Assembly: GCF_008973485.1 (NCBI RefSeq)
Contig: NZ_CP031223.1
Span: 1,364,001 to 1,428,000, forward strand
Origin: Psychrobacillus glaciei
GTDB lineage: Bacteria > Bacillota > Bacilli > Bacillales_A > Planococcaceae
Direction of reading: 5' to 3'
Length of the DNA: 64,000 nucleotides
The position numbers were made by a program, and so were the translations under genes. The stretch's first letter is position 1, and each line of letters starts with the position of its first letter. Below are positions 27,497 through 36,546 of this stretch, piece by piece. The notes under the pieces are model-generated. The model saw nothing but the letters and a program-made list of their open reading frames with translations, was not told where the DNA came from and did not search any database.

Positions 27497-27676
27497 ATGA
27501 AACCCAGGTTAACCTATATAGTCAACTTAGTAGTAACCGTGATATGTATAATGATTTTCCCTATTTTTATTATGAAAAGTCACCCTTTTTATGGATTCGT
27601 TATTGGCATAATTCTTGCTACTATACTAAATAGGTTATTAGGTGCAAAATGGAGACCGGGGAAATTAATTAAGTGA
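27497..27676 (+). CDS. Small two-helix membrane protein
   Basis: 59 residues from ATG 27497 (AAAGGAG 7 nt upstream). Two hydrophobic helices (about 6-24 and 30-47) are joined by a short KSHPFYG turn, and the C-terminal tail is basic (KWRPGKLIK). No family is recognised. The good ribosome binding site and coherent topology support a real gene. Confidence 0.65.
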   Translation: MKPRLTYIVNLVVTVICIMIFPIFIMKSHPFYGFVIGIILATILNRLLGAKWRPGKLIK

Positions 27677-27782
27677 AAAACAAGGAGTCTTTAGTAAAGA
27701 ATGGGACAACAGTGATGTAGGATTTTTCTATCGTATATTGACCATTTAGTGTTATAAAAAAATACGAAATCTAAAAATTGGA

Positions 27783-27810
27783 GAACGTCTACACGGCGTT
27801 CTTTTTATTG
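27783..27810 (+). terminator. Probable terminator
   Basis: GAACGTC and GGCGTTC form an imperfect 7-bp stem followed by TTTTTATTG, downstream of the small membrane protein gene. Confidence 0.55.
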
Positions 27811-27966
27811 TGTGAAAATAATCTGAGAGGAAGAGTATACAAAAGGGCTTTAAGAGTAGGGAGCAGATTCATCAACTTGTTAATGGTGCATGTATTTGTC
27901 AAAATCAATGGATGGTCAGTGGTCACTTTCAGGCTGCTTTTTTCTTCCCGATAGTCTTATATATTC

Positions 27967-28010
27967 ATGAATAAGATACGGTAACTTCTTTAATGGAACG
28001 GTGTGGTATT
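27967..28010 (+). promoter_or_regulatory. Conserved 44-bp leader of DUF6944-like gene, copy 2
   Basis: ATGAATAAGATACGGTAACT and the following bases match 17544-17587 with the same length. It contains GATACGGTA, one base from the sigma-K -10 consensus CATA-NNN-TA. The ribosome binding site is GGTGTGG. Confidence 0.55.
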
Positions 28011-28694
28011 GTGAAGAAACATGGAGAGGAGCTCATTTATTCTGGAGCGTGGGTGCTTGTAATTGGCACGACTATCTCTGCCCTAGGACAAACGAAAGAA
28101 ATTACGATGGGAGATCCAAATGGTGCAAAGTGGGTTGCTCAAGGAAATGCCATCCAAGCTTTTGGCAATAGTCTTCAAGGTCTGGGAAATATAGAATTAT
28201 TTTTGGAAGAAAAAGAACCGTTCCAACTTGACGCTATCATAGGCGCTTGGCTTCAAGTTGGCGGGAACATTACAGATATTGTTGCAACAGATTTTGAAAT
28301 CCACACCTCAAAAGAAGATGGACTTAGATTAAATGCAGTTGGGAGTGGGGTCCAAGGTGTTGGGGCTGCTTATGAGGCAGTAGGAGCTGCGGCAGGGAAA
28401 TCCCCAACTAAAAATCTGGAGGTAACAGGAAATAGCTTATTCGCATTAGGAGCATTTCTTGATGCAACTGGCAGCGTTTTTGTATTAAATAAAATGGATA
28501 CATCAGGAGATAGATTGTCTTTGATTGGAAGCTGGGTTCAAGTTGTTGGCGCATGTGTAGAAGTTATTGCATTAACAATTGCTTCGAATATCAACCTAGC
28601 ACAACAAAAAAGGGAAGTTGATGATGGTATCGGGTATTATTGGTACGTGCCGAATACTGTTTTGCTAAAAGGAATTCAGATGGCACCTTTATAA
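28011..28694 (+). CDS. DUF6944-like repetitive protein, copy 2
   Basis: 227 residues from GTG 28011. Its paralogue at 17588 lacks the upstream ATG (27993) and starts at the equivalent GTG, so the longer form is not preferred. The sequence is co-linear with the paralogue throughout: KKHGEELIYSGAWVLVIGT, AQGNAIQAFGNSLQGLGN, LNAVGSGVQGVGAAYEAVGA, TGNSLFALGAFLDATG, LIGSWVQVVGACVEVIAL. The tails diverge after the Tyr-rich YYWY. The repeated Gly/Ala-rich helical units have no known activity. A sporulation role is inferred from the other copy's neighbourhood. Confidence 0.8.
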   Translation: MKKHGEELIYSGAWVLVIGTTISALGQTKEITMGDPNGAKWVAQGNAIQAFGNSLQGLGNIELFLEEKEPFQLDAIIGAWLQVGGNITDIVATDFEIHTSKEDGLRLNAVGSGVQGVGAAYEAVGAAAGKSPTKNLEVTGNSLFALGAFLDATGSVFVLNKMDTSGDRLSLIGSWVQVVGACVEVIALTIASNINLAQQKREVDDGIGYYWYVPNTVLLKGIQMAPL

Positions 28695-28958
28695 CATTAA
28701 TTATTCTACATTATCATCTATGTGTATTTGAAAAGTTTAGATATGAAGGTAGGAATAACAACGATATGATTCCTTTTTAATCTAAATGATTCATTTAGAA
28801 TCCATTAACCCTAATTTTTTGAATGATTTTAATTAAAATAATTCATTTCATTAATTTTGATTAAGATACTATAATATCCCTTGGAAGTAAAAAACATCGT
28901 CTTTACTATCTGATTCCTATACAATATGAAGAATATTACTCGTATAGGGGGAATGACA

Positions 28959-29855
28959 ATGGAGCTTCGCAATCTAAAGACCTTTTTGGTTGTGGCCGAT
29001 TGTGGGGGATTTACGCGTGCTGGTGAACAGTTGGGATATACACAGTCGACAGTAACAAATCATGTTAGAGCATTGGAAGAAGCTGTTGGAAATCGTCTCT
29101 TTGACCGGCTTGGGAAAACGGTTGTTTTAACAGACGCGGGCCAACATCTAGCGTCATATGCAAAGGAAATTTTACAACTCTACCAGGAAGCAGTTGACTC
29201 TTCACGGTTAAACATGGAACCTTCTGGTACGGTCTTGATTGGGGCAAATGAATCCCTAATGGTGTATAGGTTGCCAACCATCTTGTATGAGTTTAAGAGG
29301 ATGTACCCGAATGTTCATCTTATTTTACAACCATCCGAAAGCCAAGAGCTTAATAACGAATTGAAATCCGGTAAATTTGATTTGGCATTATTTACTAATC
29401 CTGAAAAACTAGGATCTGATATCGTCACGAATGATCTAGTGAAAGAGACATTGGTGATGATTGCCCCGCCAGGTCACCGTTTATGTGACAAAGCTATTAT
29501 CACCCCAGACGATTTGGAGGGTGAAGTGTTGCTTTTAACGGAATCTGGAAGTTATCGTGATTTGTTAGAAAGATGGATCAAAGAAGAAGGCGTGGGTTGT
29601 TCCCGCATAGCTTTCTGGAATATCGAGGCCATCAAGCAATCAGTAAAGTGTGGCTTGGGTCTTTCTTATCTACCCTTAATGACGGTGAGGGATGAACTGG
29701 AACGAGGCAGTTTAATTGAATTACCTTGGGTGCACAGCGAGGAATTCGTAACTACCCAACTCGCATATCACAAAGATAAATGGCTGACGCCTGCTATGAA
29801 TAAATTAATTGAAATAATTGAAAAACACGCAAAGAAATGGGAGTCAGAAGACTGA
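28959..29855 (+). CDS. LysR-family transcriptional regulator
   Basis: 298 residues. The N-terminal winged helix has MELRNLKTFLVVADCGGFTR and the recognition stretch LGYTQSTVTNHVRALE. The C-terminal periplasmic-binding-like effector domain follows (TVLIGANESLMVYRLP onward). ATG 28959 is chosen because AGGGGG at 28946-28951 is 7 nt away; 28926 and 28953 are less well placed. The YitT-type gene lies 90 bp downstream after a terminator, in the same direction, and may be a target. Confidence 0.9.
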   Translation: MELRNLKTFLVVADCGGFTRAGEQLGYTQSTVTNHVRALEEAVGNRLFDRLGKTVVLTDAGQHLASYAKEILQLYQEAVDSSRLNMEPSGTVLIGANESLMVYRLPTILYEFKRMYPNVHLILQPSESQELNNELKSGKFDLALFTNPEKLGSDIVTNDLVKETLVMIAPPGHRLCDKAIITPDDLEGEVLLLTESGSYRDLLERWIKEEGVGCSRIAFWNIEAIKQSVKCGLGLSYLPLMTVRDELERGSLIELPWVHSEEFVTTQLAYHKDKWLTPAMNKLIEIIEKHAKKWESED

Positions 29856-29872
29856 CAGTACAGTACATAAAG

Positions 29873-29911
29873 TGGCGTTTGGCCGAATTGCGGCTGAACG
29901 CCAAATTTTTT
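29873..29911 (+). terminator. Terminator after LysR gene
   Basis: TGGCGTTTGGCCG pairs with CGGCTGAACGCCA around AATTG, then ATTTTTTT. A strong hairpin. Confidence 0.88.
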
Positions 29912-29944
29912 GACGGGTTAAATTGGTAGGAGGAAATACAGAAC

Positions 29945-30781
29945 ATGGCACAACAACGTTTCAAAGAAATATTTTTAATCATTATAGGGTCCCTATTATT
30001 CGCGATTGGTATTAACTATTTTGCAATCCCATATCGATTATCCGAGGGTGGCGTCATTGGGGTTACCGTTATTACATACTATTTATTCCAATGGTCTCCT
30101 GGTGTTGTAAACCTTGTTATCAATGCTATCCTTTTGACGATAGGCTATAAGTTTTTCGATAAAAAGACAATGATTTATACAGTAATCGGAATCATTTCTT
30201 CCTCATTTTTTCTGTTCATAACAGAAGACGTTGGACATCGATTGAACGGGGACACCTTGCTTGCTGCACTATTTTCAGGGGTATTTGTTGGACTTGGTTT
30301 AGGCCTGATGTTTAGAGCAGGTGGAACTTCCGGAGGATCCGCCATTATAGCGCGTTTAGCCAATCAATATTTAGGATGGAGTCTAGGGAAAGGCGTCCTC
30401 GTCATTGATATTATCGTTATTGGGGGTTCGGTATTCATCATTGGCCAAGAAAAAGCAATGTACACGCTTGTTGCTGTGTTTTTAGGTTCTAAAGTAATCG
30501 ATTATGTGATTGAAGGACTGAATAGCCGAACGGCAGTGACAATCATTTCCGAACACTCCGAATCGATTCGCCAGTTTATCTTAGAAAACATGACACGAGG
30601 CGTGACGATTTTAGAAGGACGCGGCGGTTATAGCCAGGACCAAAAAGAAGTCCTCTATATTGTCATCAATCAACAGGAACTAGTCCAATTGAAACAAACC
30701 ATCAAAAGTGTAGATGAACAAGCATTTGTTGTCGTCCATGATGTACGCGATGTATTGGGAAGTGGGTTTAGTGTAAGCTGA
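29945..30781 (+). CDS. YitT family membrane protein (DUF161 + DUF2179)
   Basis: 278 residues. Five to six membrane helices contain the YitT pattern GINYFAIPYRLSEGGVIGV, GLGLGLMFRAGGTSGGSA and AVFLGSKVIDYVIEG. They are followed by a cytoplasmic DUF2179 domain (about 195-278; TRGVTILEGRGGYSQ, EVLYIVINQQEL). The family is abundant in Bacilli and its transport substrate is unknown. AGGAGG is 10 nt before the ATG. Confidence 0.9.
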   Translation: MAQQRFKEIFLIIIGSLLFAIGINYFAIPYRLSEGGVIGVTVITYYLFQWSPGVVNLVINAILLTIGYKFFDKKTMIYTVIGIISSSFFLFITEDVGHRLNGDTLLAALFSGVFVGLGLGLMFRAGGTSGGSAIIARLANQYLGWSLGKGVLVIDIIVIGGSVFIIGQEKAMYTLVAVFLGSKVIDYVIEGLNSRTAVTIISEHSESIRQFILENMTRGVTILEGRGGYSQDQKEVLYIVINQQELVQLKQTIKSVDEQAFVVVHDVRDVLGSGFSVS

Positions 30782-30828
30782 TTTTTGAGAATAATGATTA
30801 TCTAATAAATAATGCTTTCAAATAAAAT

Positions 30829-30863
30829 GGCCCACGATGTCGATTAGGACTTGTGGGCTTTTA
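30829..30863 (+). terminator. Terminator after YitT gene
   Basis: GCCCAC (30830-30835) pairs with GTGGGC (30853-30858), with additional weak pairing inside, followed by TTTT. Confidence 0.65.
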
Positions 30864-31207
30864 AATTGCTCTAATTGCAAGTCCGGGTAATCAGCAGACT
30901 CAAGTAACTTATTGTTTTTTTAGGAAAGTTAAAATAAAGGATATTATTTAGGATTGAATACAGTTCTTTTAGCTCTATTCTTTTAGTGTTTCCTATGACC
31001 TATTTTTGTGTTACTTCTTCATAGTCTTTCTAGTAATAGTAACCTAGGAGGATAGAATTAGTTTTTGAAAAGGAAAAATATGAAAAATATGAAATATGTA
31101 AAAAATTAATAAACTTTAGATTAACCGTACCTATTTTTTACATGAGTTAAATGATTCATGTGTTAATAGAATATATTATGCTAATATAGAAAAATAAATA
31201 AAACTAA

Positions 31208-31284
31208 ATAGGCAAACCTGCAGAAATGTAGGGACGCAAAGCTAAAGGGACTAAGGTTTATAACTATGTCAGCCAGTTGCCAAA
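31208..31284 (+). promoter_or_regulatory. Cyclic-di-GMP-I (GEMM-I) riboswitch aptamer
   Basis: The class-I signature is complete. P1 is GGCAA (31211-31215) paired with TTGCC (31277-31281). A hairpin CCTGCA-GAAA-TGTAGG carries the GAAA tetraloop. The invariant GGACGCAAAGC follows, then a second arm ACTAAGG...AGCC. The aptamer lies about 125 nt upstream of the M60-like protease start, with an intervening terminator. Confidence 0.92.
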
Positions 31285-31345
31285 GAGTGCATGATGCTTT
31301 TTGTTTGTGCGAGGATGGAATCATCAAACCTCTCATAAATTGAAT

Positions 31346-31369
31346 CTACTCTAAGGGAGTAGTTTTTTT
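31346..31369 (+). terminator. Riboswitch expression-platform terminator
   Basis: CTACTC (31346-31351) pairs with GAGTAG (31357-31362), followed by seven T residues. It lies 62 nt after the aptamer and 42 nt before the protease start codon, so c-di-GMP binding can decide read-through. The direction (ON or OFF) is not evident by eye. Confidence 0.82.
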
Positions 31370-31410
31370 ATGGATTTTTAATGGTAAATAATTCATATGG
31401 AGGAATAATT

Positions 31411-34400
31411 ATGATTAGATTAATAGCGACTGTATTATCTGTTGCTCTGTTTTTGAGCATTTTTAGTGGTCCAGTTAATGCCTTAGCACAGGAATTACAA
31501 AATGAAACTAAAGCGATAATGAAGGATGAAAGTGAGGTAGGTGAATCAAATAAGGCGAATGTTACAATATTTGATTTATTTGAAGCTGCTACTTTAAATT
31601 CCTATAATCAGGTATTTAAAATGAACCCATCCAATATAAAATCCATTACGAACAATGGAGGAAAATATGCAAGCTCGATCATTGAGAATGCAGTGGATGG
31701 AGATATGAATACTCATTGGGAAACTGGTAAACCGAACAACTCTGAATTTAAAAATGAAATAGTAGTTCAATTTAAGGAAACCACACAATTAGATAGAATT
31801 GTCTATGCAGCAAGACAATCAAGTGTTAAAGGTAAGGGATTTGCTCAAGGGTTTGAAATATATAGCTCAACTACTGACGAAGGTGAGTTTCAAGCAGTAT
31901 CCTCGGGTGAATACTATGGATCCGCAGGGGATGTAGTAGAAATACAATTTGCCCCAACAAAATTTAAGCGACTAAAATTTGTATTTACAAAAGCATATCA
32001 AGATTGGGCGAGTGCGTCCGAATTTAGTTTTTATAAAGAAGATCAAGTCAGAGATCGTATGAAAAAGCTATTTACTGATGGTGCGTTTAGTACTGTAGGT
32101 GAAGAGTTTAATTCAGAAGAGAAAATGGAAGCGTTAGAAGAGAGTGCTAAAACGCATCCACTATACACTTCATTTAAAGAAGATATTGCAAACGCGAAAC
32201 TGCTATTAAACAAAGAAAGACTAGAAGCTACAAAAGCAGTAACAAAATCATTTACTGATTATTCAAATGAAAATTATTCCAAGTTATTTAGAATGGACGC
32301 TGAAAATATCAAGAGTATACGTAACAATGGTGGTCATTATAGCAATTCGGTCATAGTAAATGCTATTGATGGCAACTTAAATACGTACTGGGAAACGAAC
32401 AAAAGTAACTCAAAAGATTTTACAAATGAAGTGGAAGTAGAATTTAAAGAAACGGTAGAACTAAATCGAATTATGTATGGAGCAAGAGTATCTGATCGAA
32501 AAGGATTTGCAGAAGAGTTTGACATATATGGTTCTACAACTTCAAAAGGTGATACATATGAACTTATCACAACCGGAGAACATAATATGGTAGCCGGATT
32601 AGTAGAAGCGAAATTTAAACCTACAAAATTTAAGAGACTAAAATTTATGTTCAAGAAATCCAATCAAAACTGGGCAACACTATCAGAGTTAGCCTTTTAT
32701 AAGGAAGATATTCTAAATGACAAGATGTCGAACTTATTCACTGATGGAACAATGAGTGAAATATTACCTGAATTTAATAGTATCGATAAAATTAAAGCAC
32801 TTGAAGAAGAAGCAAAATCTCATCCATTATATGAATCGAAGTTCAAGAATTTATTAGATTTAGCTAAGTCTATCGTAAATGGTGAGGTAGAGACTGATGG
32901 AACAATGGTCATAGCAGAACAGCATGGAGATATGGTGAAACATGCTAACCAAAATTTAAAGTTTGTTTTCGGCAACAACCTTCAACCTACAGGGTTTGCA
33001 GCACAACCAGGAGATAAAGTAACCGTTTACGTTGAAGCAGATTCAAAAAGTCCAATGCCTAGTTTATCTTTCGCACAACAAGAAGGTTCTTGGTCAAGTT
33101 GGAGAAAAGATGTAAGCTTAGTACCGGGTAAAAATAGCATAACTGTACCTACTATTAATAAGGATAATGGGTATAACAAAGCGGTCACACCAGGTGGAAG
33201 TATATATATTGTCAACCCGTATACAGCAAAACAGCAAGGAAAAGCTCCTGTATTAAGATTTGAAGGTGTAGAGAAAATTCCATTTGCAACTGCTAATACA
33301 AAAGTTGATGAGTTCAAATCATTCTTAATAGACTATAAGAAAAAACTAGACGAAGATAAAGCGAAACATCCAAATGTTGAAGACAGAGAAGTACTAGATG
33401 TTTTTGAATTCGTAAGTAATCATATTTTTTGGACAGGTACTGCAACAGGTGCTTATAAAACGTATATTGAAGATGGCTATAGTCCATTAGAAACAATTGA
33501 GTCTTACAATAATCATATGGAAGAAATATTTAAGTACTATGGTTTAGATGCGAGTAGCGAAGTGAATGATCCAAAATATATACGAGATAACGTCAGACTT
33601 GCACAACCATATGCATATATGTATGCTGCAGGGGATCATATAGGCACTTTAGATGACGTGATGGCCGATCATCTAATTCCATTTGAAGTCAGAGGCCCTT
33701 CATGGGGCTTAACGCATGAAATAGGACATAGAATGGATGTAAATGCCAGACTTTATGGTGAAGTAACCAATAATATGCTGCCACAATATATGGCAACTTT
33801 TTATAATAAACCAGATAATAGAATACCATTTGAGTCAACTATTTATAAAAATGTCATTATAGAAAATTTAAAAGACTATAACACGCAAGGGCTTTTTGAA
33901 AAGCTTGGAGTATATTGGCAACTAGAAATGTATAGCCCCGGGTATTGGGGAAAATTAAATAGATTGTATAGAGAAAGAAATGTAAATCTTACAAATGGAG
34001 AAAGCTCTAAACAACAATATTTAGTGGAATTTTCTTCAGAAGTATTAAAACTCGATTTAAGTGAACATTTTGCAAGACACGGTTTTGTAGTTAATAAAGA
34101 TACAAGAGAAAAAACGAGTAAATATCCAAAGCCAGATAAAGTATGGTATTTAAATAATTCTGTTGTTGGATATAAAGGACATGGAATAGAAGATAAAACG
34201 GCATCGGTTGGCGTTGACCTTGTTTCGAACGCTGCAAATAAAAACAACACACTAAACTTTGTTATGGATGTAAGTCATAAAGAAGACATTTTAGGATATG
34301 AAGTATCTAGAAACGGTGAGGTTGTAGGTTTTACATCTTCCAATAGTTTTATAGATAAAGGGATAGATACAAGTAATAACTACACCTATCAAATTGTTGT

Positions 34401-36546
34401 ATATGATAAAAAGTTAAATACACAGAAGCCGATATATATTAAGGCGTTTAAACCGACATTATCAGTGGAAGAGAATGTAACATTAAAACTACGTCAAGCT
34501 TTTAATCCGAAGAACTATGTAAAAGCAACTAACTACCAAGGAAATGATATTACGCAAGACGTAGTCGTAAAGTCATCTAATGTGGATGTAATGAATAAAG
34601 GGGAATATGAAGTTGTCTATGAAATAACAAATGCAGATGCGAAAGAAACAAAAACAATGAAAGTCACTGTAGCAAGTGACTATGCTTATATTTCGGATCT
34701 GAATGCCAAATCAGTAAATGTTGGTTGGAGTACATTTAAGAAAGATAGAGCTCCTGCTGGTGGCGCAATTACTTTAGTAAGACAAGGACTTGAAGTAACC
34801 TATGCAAAAGGTATTGGAGTACATGCGAGTTCGGAAGTTGTTTATGATATTGAAGGAAAAGGCTTTGATTTCTTTGAAAGTTATATTGGAATTGATCAAG
34901 CTATGAAAGGAAATACTTCATCTGCAACATTTGAAGTATGGGTGGATGGAGAAAAGAAATACAATAGTAAGGTGTTTAGATCAAATACGGAACATGAATT
35001 TGTAAAAGTATCTGTAACAGGTGCAAAAGAAGTTAAGCTTATAACGACAGATGCAAAAGACAACGGAAATACTGCAGATCATACAGTTTGGGCAGATGCC
35101 AAGCTTGTCGAAAACTCGAGCAAACCTAATTTAAGTATACCAAAATCAGTTGCGACAAAAGTGGGAGAGCCTATAAACTTGAACGGAGAATATTCCGCAA
35201 TTGATCCTGAAGATGGAGATTTAACTTCGGAAGTGAAAGTTGTTGGAGCAGATAAAGTAAGATTTGACCGAGCGGGGAAATATGAGGTTATTTACGTTGT
35301 AACAGATAATGATGGTAACGAAATACAAAAAACGCGAACGATATCAGTTGTGAATATGGAAGATTATCTATATCTATCAAATTTTGATTGGAAGTCTACT
35401 CAAAACAGCTATACGGCTCCTTTAAAAGACCTATCTATAAGTGCTAAAACATTGCGTTTGACAGACGAGTCAAATAAAGAAGTTGCTTATGAAAAAGGAA
35501 TAGGAGCACATTCTAATTCAACGATTGTGTATGATTTAACGGATAAACAATCAGATTATTTCACATCATTTGTAGGGGTAGATAGACAAATGTATGGATC
35601 TGTCGGTTCGGTCATATTTCAAGTATTCGTAGATGGTGAAAAGCAATTCGACAGTGGTTTAATGAATTCTAGAGATACTCAAAAATTTATAGAAATAATT
35701 ATAAGTGGAGCTAAGGAACTTAAACTAGTTGTAACAGATGGTGGAAATGGAAATGGATCAGACCATGCGACATGGGGTGATGCAAAATTACATTATGCAA
35801 ATTCCGAAAGAGTGTACACGAATGAGTTAGAAAAAGTAGTAGAAGAAGCAAAAGTAATAGATAAAGAGATATATACTTCTGAAAGCTTCGGCGCATTACA
35901 AAGTACTATAGCTAAAGCGGAAGAAGTTTTAGCAAACAACAAAGCTACTCAAACACAAGTAGATGGAGCGTTAGCGTCCATAATAGAAGCGAAAAATGCT
36001 TTAGTTGAAATAGACTTAACACAAGTAATAACGATTAATGACCGATACTTAAGCGATTCTATTAAAAAAACATTAGGAGTATCCGAAGATATTACCCTTG
36101 GTGATATGCTCAAGCTTACAACTTTAATTAGTAATTCAGGAAGAGTTAGTTCTCTGGGTGGGTTACAATATGCCAGAAATTTAGTGATGCTAGATCTAAC
36201 TGGAAATGGAATAATGGATTTCTCACCGCTAAAAGAATTAAAAAATTTGCAAAGCATGCATGCTACCCCTCAAGTAGTGGAAATAGCAGCATTCAAAGGA
36301 CCAGTAGTTGAATTTGAGAATCATGTGAGAGGAATAGACGGAAATAAAGTTACTCCGAGCTATGTGGTAATTAGAAATACTAGTACTTCTAAAGAGATAG
36401 TAGTTGATGTGAGTAAATGGGAACAAAACCCTGATAAGTTTACACTAGATCTTTCAAATGAAGATAAAGGATATTATAGTCTAATATTAGTTTATCAAGT
36501 AGATGGTAATCATATTCAAATAATGAGTATGATAGATAACAAGTAA
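31411..36546 (+). CDS. Secreted M60-like (enhancin-family) metalloprotease with F5/8C, NPCBM and FIVAR modules
   Basis: 1711 residues. A signal peptide occupies about 1-27 (cleavage near VNALAQE). Two F5/8 type C (galactose-binding-like) domains follow at about 60-195 and 270-440. The gluzincin motif is His769-Glu-Ile-Gly-His773, with the downstream GEVTNN typical of M60. Two NPCBM-type domains (about 1091-1235 and 1323-1465) flank an Ig-like DPEDGDLTSEV module. A FIVAR domain (about 1468-1536) and a short Leu-rich C-terminus end the protein. The family cleaves O-glycosylated mucin-type proteins. There is no LPXTG anchor. GGAGG precedes ATG 31411; 31381 lacks a site. Control by the upstream c-di-GMP riboswitch is expected. 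Confidence 0.9.
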   Translation: MIRLIATVLSVALFLSIFSGPVNALAQELQNETKAIMKDESEVGESNKANVTIFDLFEAATLNSYNQVFKMNPSNIKSITNNGGKYASSIIENAVDGDMNTHWETGKPNNSEFKNEIVVQFKETTQLDRIVYAARQSSVKGKGFAQGFEIYSSTTDEGEFQAVSSGEYYGSAGDVVEIQFAPTKFKRLKFVFTKAYQDWASASEFSFYKEDQVRDRMKKLFTDGAFSTVGEEFNSEEKMEALEESAKTHPLYTSFKEDIANAKLLLNKERLEATKAVTKSFTDYSNENYSKLFRMDAENIKSIRNNGGHYSNSVIVNAIDGNLNTYWETNKSNSKDFTNEVEVEFKETVELNRIMYGARVSDRKGFAEEFDIYGSTTSKGDTYELITTGEHNMVAGLVEAKFKPTKFKRLKFMFKKSNQNWATLSELAFYKEDILNDKMSNLFTDGTMSEILPEFNSIDKIKALEEEAKSHPLYESKFKNLLDLAKSIVNGEVETDGTMVIAEQHGDMVKHANQNLKFVFGNNLQPTGFAAQPGDKVTVYVEADSKSPMPSLSFAQQEGSWSSWRKDVSLVPGKNSITVPTINKDNGYNKAVTPGGSIYIVNPYTAKQQGKAPVLRFEGVEKIPFATANTKVDEFKSFLIDYKKKLDEDKAKHPNVEDREVLDVFEFVSNHIFWTGTATGAYKTYIEDGYSPLETIESYNNHMEEIFKYYGLDASSEVNDPKYIRDNVRLAQPYAYMYAAGDHIGTLDDVMADHLIPFEVRGPSWGLTHEIGHRMDVNARLYGEVTNNMLPQYMATFYNKPDNRIPFESTIYKNVIIENLKDYNTQGLFEKLGVYWQLEMYSPGYWGKLNRLYRERNVNLTNGESSKQQYLVEFSSEVLKLDLSEHFARHGFVVNKDTREKTSKYPKPDKVWYLNNSVVGYKGHGIEDKTASVGVDLVSNAANKNNTLNFVMDVSHKEDILGYEVSRNGEVVGFTSSNSFIDKGIDTSNNYTYQIVVYDKKLNTQKPIYIKAFKPTLSVEENVTLKLRQAFNPKNYVKATNYQGNDITQDVVVKSSNVDVMNKGEYEVVYEITNADAKETKTMKVTVASDYAYISDLNAKSVNVGWSTFKKDRAPAGGAITLVRQGLEVTYAKGIGVHASSEVVYDIEGKGFDFFESYIGIDQAMKGNTSSATFEVWVDGEKKYNSKVFRSNTEHEFVKVSVTGAKEVKLITTDAKDNGNTADHTVWADAKLVENSSKPNLSIPKSVATKVGEPINLNGEYSAIDPEDGDLTSEVKVVGADKVRFDRAGKYEVIYVVTDNDGNEIQKTRTISVVNMEDYLYLSNFDWKSTQNSYTAPLKDLSISAKTLRLTDESNKEVAYEKGIGAHSNSTIVYDLTDKQSDYFTSFVGVDRQMYGSVGSVIFQVFVDGEKQFDSGLMNSRDTQKFIEIIISGAKELKLVVTDGGNGNGSDHATWGDAKLHYANSERVYTNELEKVVEEAKVIDKEIYTSESFGALQSTIAKAEEVLANNKATQTQVDGALASIIEAKNALVEIDLTQVITINDRYLSDSIKKTLGVSEDITLGDMLKLTTLISNSGRVSSLGGLQYARNLVMLDLTGNGIMDFSPLKELKNLQSMHATPQVVEIAAFKGPVVEFENHVRGIDGNKVTPSYVVIRNTSTSKEIVVDVSKWEQNPDKFTLDLSNEDKGYYSLILVYQVDGNHIQIMSMIDNK

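Larger units (their letters stand above)
27677..28010. other. Intergenic region before second DUF6944-like gene
   Basis: About 330 bp. It contains a hairpin terminator near 27783-27810 and the conserved 44-bp leader at 27967-28010. The rest is unremarkable. Confidence 0.45.

Noticed and set aside
33876-34251. Minus-strand frame within the M60-like protease gene
   Set aside because: Shadow of a well-supported gene, with no start signal.
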